Assembly: GCF_029537485.1 (NCBI RefSeq)
Contig: NZ_JARPUS010000005.1
Coordinates: 62,001 to 126,000 of the forward strand
Direction: 5' to 3'
From: Pseudomonas sp. GOM6
GTDB lineage: Bacteria; Pseudomonadota; Gammaproteobacteria; Pseudomonadales; Pseudomonadaceae
DNA: 64,000 nucleotides
Under the pieces are notes generated by a model. That model saw only the letters and a list, made by a program, of their open reading frames with translations. It made no database searches and had not been told where the DNA came from. Positions 55,421 through 63,987 of the stretch are shown piece after piece (within the stretch, counting starts at the first letter, position 1; every line of letters starts with the position of its first letter). The position numbers were made by a program, and so were the translations under genes.

Positions 55421-58408
55421 ATGGAATTCTCTATCTACAGCCTCGGCAGTGCTGTGTTCATGGAGGACATCCTGAACGCAGTGGCCATGATCAGCGGCAG
55501 CGGGACCATCGAAAGTCTTGCGATGATTGGGCTCCTGGTTGGTGCGTTCATTCTCGGCTTCAAAGCCGTTTATTCGAACACCGGCATCCAGTTCCAGCAG
55601 CTGCTTGTCTGCTTTGTTCTGTACCTGGCCATGTACGGTCCGACTGCAACTGCCGTGGTTGAAGACATCTACACCGGGGAAGTCGCCGTCGTCGACGGTG
55701 TTCCGATCGGGCCTCTGGCAGTAGGTTCGATTGTTTCGAACATCGGCTACCAAATCACCCAGGCAATGGAGCAAGGCTTTTCGACGCCCAGCATGACTTC
55801 CTATGGTTTTGCCGATCCGTTGAACACGCTGATTCACGTTCGGCAGATCGCATACAACGTCATCAGCCTGAGCTCGATGACCGGAAATGGCGGCAACTCT
55901 AACCTTCTCGCGTCTTGGTCCAACTACATCAAGGAATGCACGCTGGTCTCAGCAAGCAGTGATGACCGCGCTCTTCAGAACATCCTGAAGGATCCGAACG
56001 GTATCGATGCACTGGCATTCGAGTCTGACGTTTACTACACCAAGATTTACGATGGCCCTGCTGATGGCAGCACAAAGTCTTGCACGGATGCCTTTGTGAG
56101 CCTGAAGGCAATGACAGAAAGTGCCGAGTCAGACCTCCTTGGCGATATCGCAAAGGGTATGACGACTGCTGGCTCTAAGCCGGATTCGTTTGCTATTGAA
56201 GCCCGCCTAGACGACGCGCTGTCCAATATCGCAGCCGGCGCCATCGATGCCCGTAATTTCGCGATTATGTCTGCTGTGATGCCAATCCTTGAGGGGGCGC
56301 CTTCCGCTCTTGCCATTCAGGATATGCAGGGAGCTGCGGCCATCATGATGAACCAAGCCATGGCGCAGCAGGCGACGCAGTGGGCTGCTGAAGGATCGAT
56401 GTTCACCCGCTACATCCGGCCCTTCATGACGTTCTTCGAAGGTTTCATCTATGCCATTACCCCGATCATGGCGTTTGTGATCGTGCTGGGTGGTTTCGGT
56501 ATCAGCCTCGTCAGCAAGTACCTGATGATCTTGATCTGGATGACTCTCTGGATGCCGGTTCTGGCGATCATCAACCTTTACGCGCTCTCGACTACCCAAG
56601 CGAAGATCGAGGCGATTCTTGGAGGTTCTTTCGCCGTTGGCACCGGGCTGTCCTTCAACCAAATGCGCGACATGATGCCAATTCTTGAGGCTCAAATTGG
56701 CATTGCCGGCATGCTGGCTTCAGCTGTGCCTGCGCTGTGTATGTTCCTAGTGTACGGCACCTCCGTAGCAGCCTCCGGCCTCGCTACGAAGCTGGGCGGA
56801 TCAGACACCATCAACGAGAAAATTGCTTCGCCGGATGTCGTTACACCTGGTGCTGGCCTGCAGATGACTTCGCAGGCAGTCAATGACTTCAACGGTACCC
56901 GTGCCTCTGGTTCGGAAGCCAACCTTGGCGACATGAGCATGAGCAGTGCCATGAGCAAGGCTGTCAAATCCGCTGACTCCAAAATGCACAGCGAGTCGGC
57001 AACCATGCAATCGCAGGCAATGTCCGCGTTCAGTACTGCTTACAGCAATTCGAAGTCAATCGGGGAGCAAGCCTCGGTTGGTCAAGGTGTTCAGGCTGCA
57101 TTTGGCATGTCTAATGACGCGTCCATTCAGAGTGCTCTGCAGGACATGAAAAATGCTGGTTTTACCCAGACCCAGCGCGACGCTCAAATTGCTTCTTTGA
57201 CTGCAGGTTGGAATGCCTCAGGCGGTGTTTCAGCCAGTAAAGGCGGCGCCTCGGCATCAGCAGGTGCCAGTGTAGGCGGCACCACTACCTCTCAGCAGAC
57301 CCATGATAACGCCCAGAGTGGTGGCCGAACTGCGCAGGAAACCGCGCAAGCGAAACTGGCCGAGGCCGTTAACAACAAACTGGCGAGGACCAGCGGACGC
57401 GAAATTGCGCAGAACGTTCAATCAGGCCAAAGCCTGGGGCTCTCCTCGACGGATACAAATTCTCTGATGCAGCAGGCTGCACGAACCGAACAGTCAGCGC
57501 AGACTTATGAAAGTGCCTCGGCATTCCAGCAGCAGTACGGATACGGTGAAAACCTCAAACTACACGCCTTTGCCTCGAATTTGATGAACCAGGGGCGGGG
57601 TCAAGATGTGGTCAATACAGCTCAGAGCGTTAATGGGGAGCAGTACGACCAGAACTACAAAACCCTCGGGAATATGATGTATGACGACAGCCAGCGATCC
57701 GTTGCAGCTGCTGCTTTGACACTGGCTCAGACAAACAACTTCGATAAGATCTTTGGTGACGGCGCGATCGATGATTCTGGCCGGAATGCTGGCCTTGTTG
57801 GAGCCGATGCTAGCGGCGTTGATGCGAGTGGTGCCGGTCGAATGGTTGATGCAGGGGCGTTCAACTCCGAGTTTAATAATCAGAACGCTTCAATTCGAGG
57901 TGATCGATCTGCTGAAGGCTTGTACACGGACAAGGCAGGCACCGTACGGAACGACGCAGATGTATATCGTGGCCGTGTTGGTGCTGCGTCGGCCGGCGAT
58001 GCAGAAGCTCGTATTCGTGGTAGAGAGAGGGAGGTTTCTGACGATAACGAGAGCTACAACAATTGGGTAAAAGGGGGCATGAACTACTTGGGCTCCTCAA
58101 TTGGAACTCGTGGCTCTGCTTCGGATTATGAAGCTATGGGCCAGCAGATGGGGCTTAACGAGCCTCAGGCCCAACTGTTTGGCGCAATGAGCACCGGTGA
58201 TATTAGCAATGGCCGTATGGCCTGGAATGAATACGCCAATAGCGTAGGCATGGACAACGAACTTCGCGATGGCATGTATAACACCATCAAGAACGCAGCA
58301 TTTAATGATGAAGGTGCTGCAGCTGGGGTTCAGGACATTGTGCGTATGAATCAGGCTGGTGAGGGCTTCAACCTTTCACTCCAGTCCGACTCACTGACAG
58401 GGCGTTGA
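55421..58408 (+). CDS. traG: TraG, pilus assembly and mating-pair stabilisation protein
   Basis: TraG spans the inner membrane and is needed for pilus assembly through its N-terminal part and for mating aggregation and entry exclusion through its C-terminal part in F. The 995-residue product has membrane segments near residues 25-60, 340-400 (FIYAITPIMAFVIVLGGFGI; LMILIWMTLWMPVLAIINLY) and 425-450. A long Ser/Ala/Gln/Gly-rich periplasmic-type region of about 500 residues follows, as in the family. The length is in the family range. It ends at a bidirectional terminator. Confidence 0.92.
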   Translation: MEFSIYSLGSAVFMEDILNAVAMISGSGTIESLAMIGLLVGAFILGFKAVYSNTGIQFQQLLVCFVLYLAMYGPTATAVVEDIYTGEVAVVDGVPIGPLAVGSIVSNIGYQITQAMEQGFSTPSMTSYGFADPLNTLIHVRQIAYNVISLSSMTGNGGNSNLLASWSNYIKECTLVSASSDDRALQNILKDPNGIDALAFESDVYYTKIYDGPADGSTKSCTDAFVSLKAMTESAESDLLGDIAKGMTTAGSKPDSFAIEARLDDALSNIAAGAIDARNFAIMSAVMPILEGAPSALAIQDMQGAAAIMMNQAMAQQATQWAAEGSMFTRYIRPFMTFFEGFIYAITPIMAFVIVLGGFGISLVSKYLMILIWMTLWMPVLAIINLYALSTTQAKIEAILGGSFAVGTGLSFNQMRDMMPILEAQIGIAGMLASAVPALCMFLVYGTSVAASGLATKLGGSDTINEKIASPDVVTPGAGLQMTSQAVNDFNGTRASGSEANLGDMSMSSAMSKAVKSADSKMHSESATMQSQAMSAFSTAYSNSKSIGEQASVGQGVQAAFGMSNDASIQSALQDMKNAGFTQTQRDAQIASLTAGWNASGGVSASKGGASASAGASVGGTTTSQQTHDNAQSGGRTAQETAQAKLAEAVNNKLARTSGREIAQNVQSGQSLGLSSTDTNSLMQQAARTEQSAQTYESASAFQQQYGYGENLKLHAFASNLMNQGRGQDVVNTAQSVNGEQYDQNYKTLGNMMYDDSQRSVAAAALTLAQTNNFDKIFGDGAIDDSGRNAGLVGADASGVDASGAGRMVDAGAFNSEFNNQNASIRGDRSAEGLYTDKAGTVRNDADVYRGRVGAASAGDAEARIRGREREVSDDNESYNNWVKGGMNYLGSSIGTRGSASDYEAMGQQMGLNEPQAQLFGAMSTGDISNGRMAWNEYANSVGMDNELRDGMYNTIKNAAFNDEGAAAGVQDIVRMNQAGEGFNLSLQSDSLTGR

Positions 58409-58416
58409 TGCTCCAT

Positions 58417-58446
58417 GAAAAAGCCCGGCAATCGCCGGGCTTTTTC
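58417..58446. terminator. Bidirectional terminator between traG and the convergent genes
   Basis: GAAAAAGCCCGGC-AATC-GCCGGGCTTTTTC works on both strands, with A and T tracts on either side; it serves traG and the minus-strand gene at 58458. Confidence 0.9.
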
Positions 58447-58457
58447 TTGCTCGAACG

Positions 58458-59201
58458 TTAAAGAAGCTTGATCGAGCCGCCTACGTCTATCGAGTTGAAC
58501 TCAAGAGTCAAAGGGTCCAGGTAGTTTCCAATAGCTGGAGGTGCTTTGTACTCATCCATTGCTGTGGCCACGTTATCCTCCGACTCGCAGAAGGTGGTGA
58601 TGACAGATGCAATTGCGATCACGGTGGTGACAACCCACACGCCAGCTGCGCCACCCATGACGGTCTGTCCTTCTTGCGCTAACACCGCACCGACACCATA
58701 GCCAACCATACATGCAATGTAGCCTGCCGCCATGCCTTGGCCAGGGGACTTCTTCGAAAGGCGGCCCCCTGCAAGGCCTGCTGACAACATGGCGATGAAC
58801 GTTACTACCTGGGCAACCATGGATGGCATTTGGATGGCGGCGAATGCCAATGCGACCATCATTACGTGACGCAGGAATGTGGTGAATACGCTGTCACTGA
58901 GGAAGTCCTCGATGTCGCGTGCTAACAGCAGACATTTATGCATACGAGGCTTCGAGACCGCTACGCCTAGGCTATCTGCCAAGTTCATATAGCGTGCAGC
59001 GAGCTCCTGGCTTGCGTTAGCAGGTACTGGCAAAACTTGAAGCGCCAGAACAATCCGCTTCACGTCGGCGTTGACGTTGCTGTACGACTCCGGGCGGAAA
59101 GTATCCAGCTCCAGTGCGCCATGCGGCTGGCCCACATAGTTGGCCAGCATGTTCTCTGCTCGTTGGATCTCGTCGTACATGATCTGGGTGAAGGTGTTCA
59201 T
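58458..59201 (-). CDS. Membrane protein, paralogue of the one at 59265
   Basis: A 247-residue protein with a helical cytoplasmic-type N-terminal half (MNTFTQIMYDEIQRAENMLA) and about four membrane segments between residues 105 and 205 (TFLRHVMMVALAFAAIQMPS; VAQVVTFIAMLSAGLAGGRL; GYIACMVGYGVGAVL; VWVVTTVIAIASVITTF). The C-terminus NYLDPLTLEFNSIDVGG matches AYLDPHTGDFSSFNPGG in its neighbour. Lying next to traG it could be a surface or entry-exclusion protein, but there is no sequence evidence for that. GGAGAT precedes the start. Confidence 0.68.
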   Translation of the reverse strand: MNTFTQIMYDEIQRAENMLANYVGQPHGALELDTFRPESYSNVNADVKRIVLALQVLPVPANASQELAARYMNLADSLGVAVSKPRMHKCLLLARDIEDFLSDSVFTTFLRHVMMVALAFAAIQMPSMVAQVVTFIAMLSAGLAGGRLSKKSPGQGMAAGYIACMVGYGVGAVLAQEGQTVMGGAAGVWVVTTVIAIASVITTFCESEDNVATAMDEYKAPPAIGNYLDPLTLEFNSIDVGGSIKLL

Positions 59202-59264
59202 CTGTAATCTCCTGGCTTCTTGATTACAGATTACCCCTCACTCCAGATATGCAACCCTTCTAAA

Positions 59265-60056
59265 TTAAGAGCGGTTATTCCCACGGGGATGAGCTTGGGG
59301 GGGAGGCAGTAGCTCTACGTATCCGCCTGGATTGAAACTGCTGAAGTCCCCTGTGTGTGGGTCTAAATATGCACCGAGAGGGCTTTGGTACTCCGCCCCA
59401 TAGTCATCGTCGTCCTGGTCACCAGCGCAATCCTTGCGATAGTCAACGAATGACCGTACCACTGTCAGAGCTGCCACCAGCATCGTATAGATCCAGAGCA
59501 TTGCGATGCCGCCACGGTACGGCTCACTGGTCGCAATCACTAAGCCCACTGCAAACGCTGCGATACCGGCGCCGGCGCCGGCCAGCATGCCTAGTCCTGG
59601 CCGCGACTTCCAAAGTGACGCCCCCGACAAAGTCCCCGACGCGATTACGACTGCAGCGATCGGAAGTGCTATCGCCGGCGGGAGATTGATCCCGGCAACA
59701 GTTCCGCCGATCAGCGCCAGGTGACGCAAGCCATTGAGGAGGAAGTTCCGGTGCAAGAACCCAGCTGCTCTCACAAGCGGGTTGGTAATTGTGGCGTGAG
59801 TACTTGCAGTAACCTCGATGGCCAGCTGGTTGACCAGGCCGGTGTAGCGCTCCAGAAGTTGCTTCTGTCCATCGGCCGGCAGCACTTGGAGCGTCTTGAT
59901 GATCTGCTTGGCCTTCAGGCTCAGCCGAGCATTGGCATCGGCATCGGCATTGAAGTCGTCCAGATCAATGCTGCCCATGGCCACGCCGCAGGCTTTCGCC
60001 AGTAGCGATTCAGCACGGGCAATCTGCTGGTGGATACCTTCGGAGATAGTGGTCAT
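59265..60056 (-). CDS. Membrane protein, paralogue of the one at 58458
   Basis: A 263-residue protein with the same architecture as its neighbour: N-terminal helices (IHQQIARAESLLAKACGVAM), four membrane segments around residues 110-210, and the shared YLDP-x-T-x2-F-x-S C-terminal element. It then has a Pro/Arg/Asn tail. The pair arose by tandem duplication. AGGAG lies seven bases before its ATG. A dispersed-palindrome copy is inside. Function unknown. Confidence 0.68.
   Translation of the reverse strand: MTTISEGIHQQIARAESLLAKACGVAMGSIDLDDFNADADANARLSLKAKQIIKTLQVLPADGQKQLLERYTGLVNQLAIEVTASTHATITNPLVRAAGFLHRNFLLNGLRHLALIGGTVAGINLPPAIALPIAAVVIASGTLSGASLWKSRPGLGMLAGAGAGIAAFAVGLVIATSEPYRGGIAMLWIYTMLVAALTVVRSFVDYRKDCAGDQDDDDYGAEYQSPLGAYLDPHTGDFSSFNPGGYVELLPPPQAHPRGNNRS
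59853..59867. repeat. Dispersed palindrome, copy in the membrane-protein gene
   Basis: CAGAAGTTGCTTCTG, perfect 6-bp arms around a TTG centre (the other copies have TTA or TAA). Confidence 0.65.
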
Positions 60057-60114
60057 CTCAAACTCCTCGACGCTGCGCCTAGGTTACTACGGCGCCGGCC
60101 CATTGCTACCCGAA

Positions 60115-61068
60115 TTACGACCCGTCGTCGGGTGGAACACCGCCCAGGTACGTTGACGGCACGGCGAGCTTGCGCCCTACCCTCGCTTTTCTCTCTGTTG
60201 GCAGGTACAGACTTTTCCTGGGCACGGCCTCTGAGGCCTTCGAACAGTCCGGTCGCTCGGCCGTCCGGTTGCTGCGGTCAAAGTCCTTCAGGTCACGCAC
60301 CTCACATCCGTCCTCACTGTCGAGCACGAATACCGGCAAGTTGGCGTGGATCATCGCGTCGTAGGTGGTGGATTCGCTCAGGTAGAGCATGGCGCGTGGA
60401 TGCGGCGCCACTAGCTTGCGCTTAACCAAGGACTCATCATCCGCCATACGCACGATGGACCGTAGCTCCTGGTACTCGACGGTCTGCTTGACCGGCACGC
60501 CTTCTCGGTCAGCCCGTGCGGCTGCTTCCAGTTCGAGTTGCTCGCGGACCTGGGCCACAACTTTGTACTCGGTACCGCCGGTGTGTCCCGCCCAGGTGAA
60601 GACGATAAGCCGCGGCGCTGCGTCGAAGCTTTGGATGCTGCGCAGGAGCTGGTTGGTGTTGAATTCCTTGCCCAGGGCGCGGCGCATGATCCGCGGCCGA
60701 ATGGCGGGCTGTACGTTCTGCTCGATGCGGGTTTGCTCGATGGCGTCCTTCACAGCCTGCTTCAGGGCGTTGATCTGCTCGACACGCCCCAGCACGCCAG
60801 AGCTCACGAAGATCACCCCAGGCAGGCGCATGACGGTACCCGGCGCCTGGCCGACCTCGCGCTCAAACTGCAGGAAGGCCGCCTTGGCAGCCGCTATGGC
60901 CACATGGCCATCGAGGCGCTCCACGGGGATGGTGTCCGGCGTCTTGTTCTCCTGCAGCACCGGCAGGCGCCATACGACGCACCTGGTGGCCAGCTGTGGC
61001 CAATCCTCGTTGAAGTGGACGATCGCCTGGCGCAACGCTTGGTAGGCCTTCTGGATGTCTTCCTGCAC
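60115..61068 (-). CDS. tus: Tus-like replication-terminus site-binding protein
   Basis: Tus binds Ter sites and stops replication forks from one side. This 317-residue protein follows the Tus layout: an N-terminal helical region, VMRLPGVIFVSSGVLGRVEQ matching the AVRLPGVL region of E. coli Tus, a middle with NTNQLLRSIQSFDAAPRLIV matching the interdomain strand area, and a C-terminal HPRAMLYLSESTTYDAMIHA and FVLDSEDGCEV region matching the last core strands. The start is GTG 61068 with GGGGAAA upstream. An 18-bp sequence repeated in inverse orientation lies 35 bases upstream, placed as TerB is placed for autoregulation of E. coli tus. Assignment by segment similarity. Confidence 0.72.
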   Translation of the reverse strand: MQEDIQKAYQALRQAIVHFNEDWPQLATRCVVWRLPVLQENKTPDTIPVERLDGHVAIAAAKAAFLQFEREVGQAPGTVMRLPGVIFVSSGVLGRVEQINALKQAVKDAIEQTRIEQNVQPAIRPRIMRRALGKEFNTNQLLRSIQSFDAAPRLIVFTWAGHTGGTEYKVVAQVREQLELEAAARADREGVPVKQTVEYQELRSIVRMADDESLVKRKLVAPHPRAMLYLSESTTYDAMIHANLPVFVLDSEDGCEVRDLKDFDRSNRTAERPDCSKASEAVPRKSLYLPTERKARVGRKLAVPSTYLGGVPPDDGS

Positions 61069-61102
61069 GGTCTTTCCCCTTGGGATACCTGATTACGCTC
61101 TA

Positions 61103-61120
61103 ATAATACCACCCCTGCAC
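61103..61120. repeat. Candidate Ter-like site, left copy
   Basis: ATAATACCACCCCTGCAC. Its exact reverse complement is at 61370-61387. It lies directly upstream of the Tus-like gene. Confidence 0.6.
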
Positions 61121-61369
61121 GGTTTGTCATTTTTGCAAGAACCCTCTCCTCCCTGCCCTACCACACCCTCTGAGTCGCCTCATCGAATCTTTCCTCTATT
61201 TTCCTCTGCTTTTCCCTCTCTTTTTCCTCACATCGCGCAAGCGCGGGTCGATCAATAGATGGGTCGCGGTATAGGGCTTTTTCGAGCTCACAGGGCCCCG
61301 CCAGGGCCAAGCGGGCACGGTCCGGGTGGGGGTTGCACGGAGGGGAGTTGGGATTAGGGCCGGTTAATA

Positions 61370-61387
61370 GTGCAGGGGTGGTATTAT
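61370..61387. repeat. Candidate Ter-like site, right copy
   Basis: GTGCAGGGGTGGTATTAT, the perfect reverse complement of 61103-61120. Confidence 0.6.
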
Positions 61388-61422
61388 GAGCATGCAGATC
61401 GGTGCTGGTTGAGGTGCCTGTG

Positions 61423-61478
61423 AGGTGCACTTTTATGCACTTCTGATCGGGCTTCGTTTAGGTTCACTTTTGTGCACC
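61423..61478. repeat. Two direct repeats of a palindromic 18-mer
   Basis: AGGTGCACTTTTATGCAC (61423) and AGGTTCACTTTTGTGCAC (61460), 37 bases apart. Each is an imperfect palindrome with a TTTT centre, like an operator or an iteron pair. Confidence 0.5.
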
Positions 61479-61673
61479 TTGCCGCCGGCATTCTGGAGCG
61501 TGTTGCTACGCGAAATCTGATGCGCTTTTCGGGTTATGCCCCGTGCATTTTGCTCAGCACGCGCCCTGCCCTTGCCTGACTATTCCCTCCTGGCGGATTA
61601 CCCGGCTGCTTCGAGCGGCTTCACCTGTCCGCTACCAACCTGGTCGGATCTCTTGCCGGTGCTGTCCCGATTC

Positions 61674-62372
61674 TCAGCGAGACTTCCTGGGTGAACGCCG
61701 ACCGTTGGATCTGGCCTGCAGGTAACGCAAAACCCCCAGTGTCATCACCGAATCGGCCAGGGCACGATGGCCATCCGGGTTGGCAACGCCGCTCTCGCCG
61801 GCGGCCTCGATCAACTTGCACCAGCGCCAGGACCCTCGGCGTTTATCCCACTCGCCGTTCCAGACCGCATACATCAGCATCAAGCAGTCGGCGTCCAGTA
61901 CCGGCGCGGCCAGGCCATACACCTGGTGCGTCTGCCTGATCAGCCTCGAATCGAATGTCGCGTTGTAGGCAACGACCCGGCGACCTTCAACTATCGAGGC
62001 GTATCGTTCTGCGATTTCCGGCCAGGTCGGTGCGGTGGCCACCATGTCGTTGCTGATCCCATTCACGGAACTGGCTTCAGCTGGGATTTCGCGGCTCGGT
62101 CGCACCAGGGTGTCGAGCAAGACTTGGCCGGCCGCGTCGACGATGGCGATCTCACACACCTCATCATCCCTGCCGGTACCAGTCGTTTCGACATCGAGCA
62201 CCAGGCAGTCGCCGGTGATCAGCTCTGCTGCTTGCCTGGATATCTCCTGCCTACGCAGCTGAGCATCACATGGTTCCCAAACCCAAGGGACGCACTGACT
62301 GCGGTCGTAGACAAAGTACTCCCCGCGACCTTGCCAAACACTGCCGGAAGGCCGGGCACCTGGTGCAGGCAT
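61674..62372 (-). CDS. DnaQ-like 3'-5' exonuclease
   Basis: The 232-residue protein is a DEDDh exonuclease like the DNA polymerase III epsilon subunit. Exo I is CLVLDVETTGTG (Asp60, Glu62), Exo II is VVAYNATFDSRLI, and Exo III is GHRALADSVMTL with the His and Asp of the active site. The start ATG 62372 is chosen because GAGGAAAG lies nine bases before it; a longer in-frame ORF to 62678 would overlap the well-supported upstream gene. It may proofread or trim DNA ends during plasmid replication. Confidence 0.85.
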   Translation of the reverse strand: MPAPGARPSGSVWQGRGEYFVYDRSQCVPWVWEPCDAQLRRQEISRQAAELITGDCLVLDVETTGTGRDDEVCEIAIVDAAGQVLLDTLVRPSREIPAEASSVNGISNDMVATAPTWPEIAERYASIVEGRRVVAYNATFDSRLIRQTHQVYGLAAPVLDADCLMLMYAVWNGEWDKRRGSWRWCKLIEAAGESGVANPDGHRALADSVMTLGVLRYLQARSNGRRSPRKSR

Positions 62373-62455
62373 GAGGTTCTCTTTCCTCAGGTGCGTTCGG
62401 CATCGCCAGCCCTTCGATTCAGCTTCACCTGGGGTTAGGTGGATCCTCACCTTGC

Positions 62456-62722
62456 TCAAAGTTCTGCATCTCCTGGGTGCGAGTGAAGCTGTACACCTAG
62501 CTCGAAAAGATCCTGGATTCGCGCCGCACTGGTCTTCCCCCATGCGACCGCCCGATCTGAAGCATCGAGCACTAGAAGGTCTCCATGCCTGAACCTGAGC
62601 CCCACGGTATTGGCGACATACGCCACTGCTCCCATCAGTGAGCTCGATCGCTGAGATTCGATTTCCAGTGTTGGCCAAAGGTCGTCTGTCAGCAGCGTCT
62701 CGCTGAGTCCTCTCCCATTCAC
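62456..62722 (-). CDS. Small hypothetical protein (88 aa)
   Basis: Starts at GTG 62722, seven bases after GAGGAAA. It reads MNGRGLSETLLTDDLWPTLE, then LMGAVAYVANTVGLRFRHGD and a C-terminal SAARIQDLFELGVQLHSHPG. The amphipathic patterning and ribosome-binding site support it over the overlapping frame of the downstream exonuclease. No family recognised. Confidence 0.55.
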   Translation of the reverse strand: MNGRGLSETLLTDDLWPTLEIESQRSSSLMGAVAYVANTVGLRFRHGDLLVLDASDRAVAWGKTSAARIQDLFELGVQLHSHPGDAEL

Positions 62723-62880
62723 AGCGTTTCCTCGCTGTGGAAGTTGCCCGTTGCGAGCTTAGACGCCCTTCCCTTGCCCAGCATGTTTAGCCGCGGTTCG
62801 CCCTAGCGGCTATTTGCCGTCCCCAGCTGGCAGAGCCATGTCCCCGCATTGTCGCTTGTGGTGTCTTCGGCTAAACTTAC

Positions 62881-62913
<33 letters not shown>

Positions 62914-62940
62914 TTCCCTGCTCACCAACTGGAGTGGCCC

Positions 62941-63987
62941 ATGCGAACCGCTGATTACACTGATGAGATGATTCTTTCGGCAGGTGCTCGTCTTCAGGAG
63001 CAGGGAGTCGAAGTGAACGGGTGGCAACTGCGCGAGGCGCTCGGTGGAGGCAATACCAAACGCCTCTTTGCCATCTGGCAGCGGCATAACCCGGTCGAAA
63101 AGGTTGTTCTGTCTGTTGCCCTCCCCGAGTCTGTCAAAGAGTCGGTAAAGGGCTTGATTACAGGCCTTGAATCACAGCTGCTGACGATGGTTGGCACCCT
63201 TTATGGTGAAATGGCTGACAAGGCCAATGCGAAGGTGGTCGAGGCGCAGAAGCTGATCGACAAGGTTCAGTCGACCGCGAACGACGAAAGTGAGCGTGCC
63301 GGCAATGAGATTGATCGCCTGGATGCGCTGCTCGAAGAGCGTGATGAGCAGATCTCTACCCTGCAGGCCAAGCAAGTCGATACTTCCCAGTCTCTCCAGG
63401 CAGCGTTGGTGGAGTTAGCCCATTTCAAAGAGAAGGCATCTTCTTCTGAGCAAGCCCTTGCCGAAGTACGCCGTGAAGCTGAAACGCTTCAGGTCGAGGT
63501 TGATAGGCTGACAGAAGTAACTTCTGAACAAGCGCGTGCCCTTTCTGCATCTCAGCAGGAAGCCACTGACCTTCGATCATTTCTGGAAACCCGCACCGCT
63601 GAACTGAACGATGCCCGGCGTGCTGAGCAAGCTGCTCGTGAGCGCGAGGCCAATGCATCTACGCAGGCTGCGACCCTTGAGAGGCTTCGCAATGAGGACC
63701 AGGTGTTGATTTCCCGGTTGCGGCTGGACTACAGCAATTCGGAGAAAGTATGCGGTGGTCTGGAGGCCAGGCTCGAAGCTGCCCTTCTGCAGGTCGACTC
63801 AACGAATGCTGCCCTGGAGCAGGTCTCCAGCGAGTTGGATTCGTACAAGGCTGCAGTGTCTGAGCTTGAGTCGCAGGGCGTAGAGGTCAAGCTCAAACCA
63901 TCGGCTGCTGCATCCGGTGCCGTTCCGGGTCAATCAGTTAAATCAGGTGCGAAGCCAGCTCCTTCTAAGAAACCGTCTAAACCCTGA
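62941..63987 (+). CDS. KfrA-like coiled-coil DNA-binding protein
   Basis: The 348-residue protein has the KfrA plan: an N-terminal DNA-binding region (about 1-60; GVEVNGWQLREALGGGNTKR resembles the KfrA winged-helix segment) followed by a very long alpha-helical coiled coil (about 85-300; repeated Glu/Ala/Gln/Arg heptads) and a Ser/Pro/Lys-rich tail. KfrA of IncP plasmids binds its own operator and supports stable partition. CTGGAG is eight bases before ATG. The (AACT)8 tract in its upstream region could modulate expression. Confidence 0.82.
   Translation: MRTADYTDEMILSAGARLQEQGVEVNGWQLREALGGGNTKRLFAIWQRHNPVEKVVLSVALPESVKESVKGLITGLESQLLTMVGTLYGEMADKANAKVVEAQKLIDKVQSTANDESERAGNEIDRLDALLEERDEQISTLQAKQVDTSQSLQAALVELAHFKEKASSSEQALAEVRREAETLQVEVDRLTEVTSEQARALSASQQEATDLRSFLETRTAELNDARRAEQAAREREANASTQAATLERLRNEDQVLISRLRLDYSNSEKVCGGLEARLEAALLQVDSTNAALEQVSSELDSYKAAVSELESQGVEVKLKPSAAASGAVPGQSVKSGAKPAPSKKPSKP
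63512..63526. repeat. Dispersed palindrome, copy in the KfrA-like gene
   Basis: CAGAAGTAACTTCTG, perfect arms with the central base inverted relative to most copies. Confidence 0.7.

Larger units (their letters stand above)
61121..61673. other. Non-coding region with repeats; possible replication or control region
   Basis: The 605 bases between the Tus-like and exonuclease genes (61069-61673) hold no convincing gene. They contain a pyrimidine-rich stretch (61137-61238), the inverted 18-bp pair, and two direct copies of AGGTKCACTTTTRTGCAC (about 61423 and 61460). A GC-rich tail follows to 61673. The contents would suit a replication origin or termination region, but no initiator gene is in this window. 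Confidence 0.45.

Noticed and set aside
61158..61430. 90-codon minus-strand frame between the Tus-like and exonuclease genes
   Set aside because: The C-terminal half looks protein-like (Glu/Lys/Arg helix) but the start has no ribosome-binding site and the frame crosses the repeats; evidence is insufficient.
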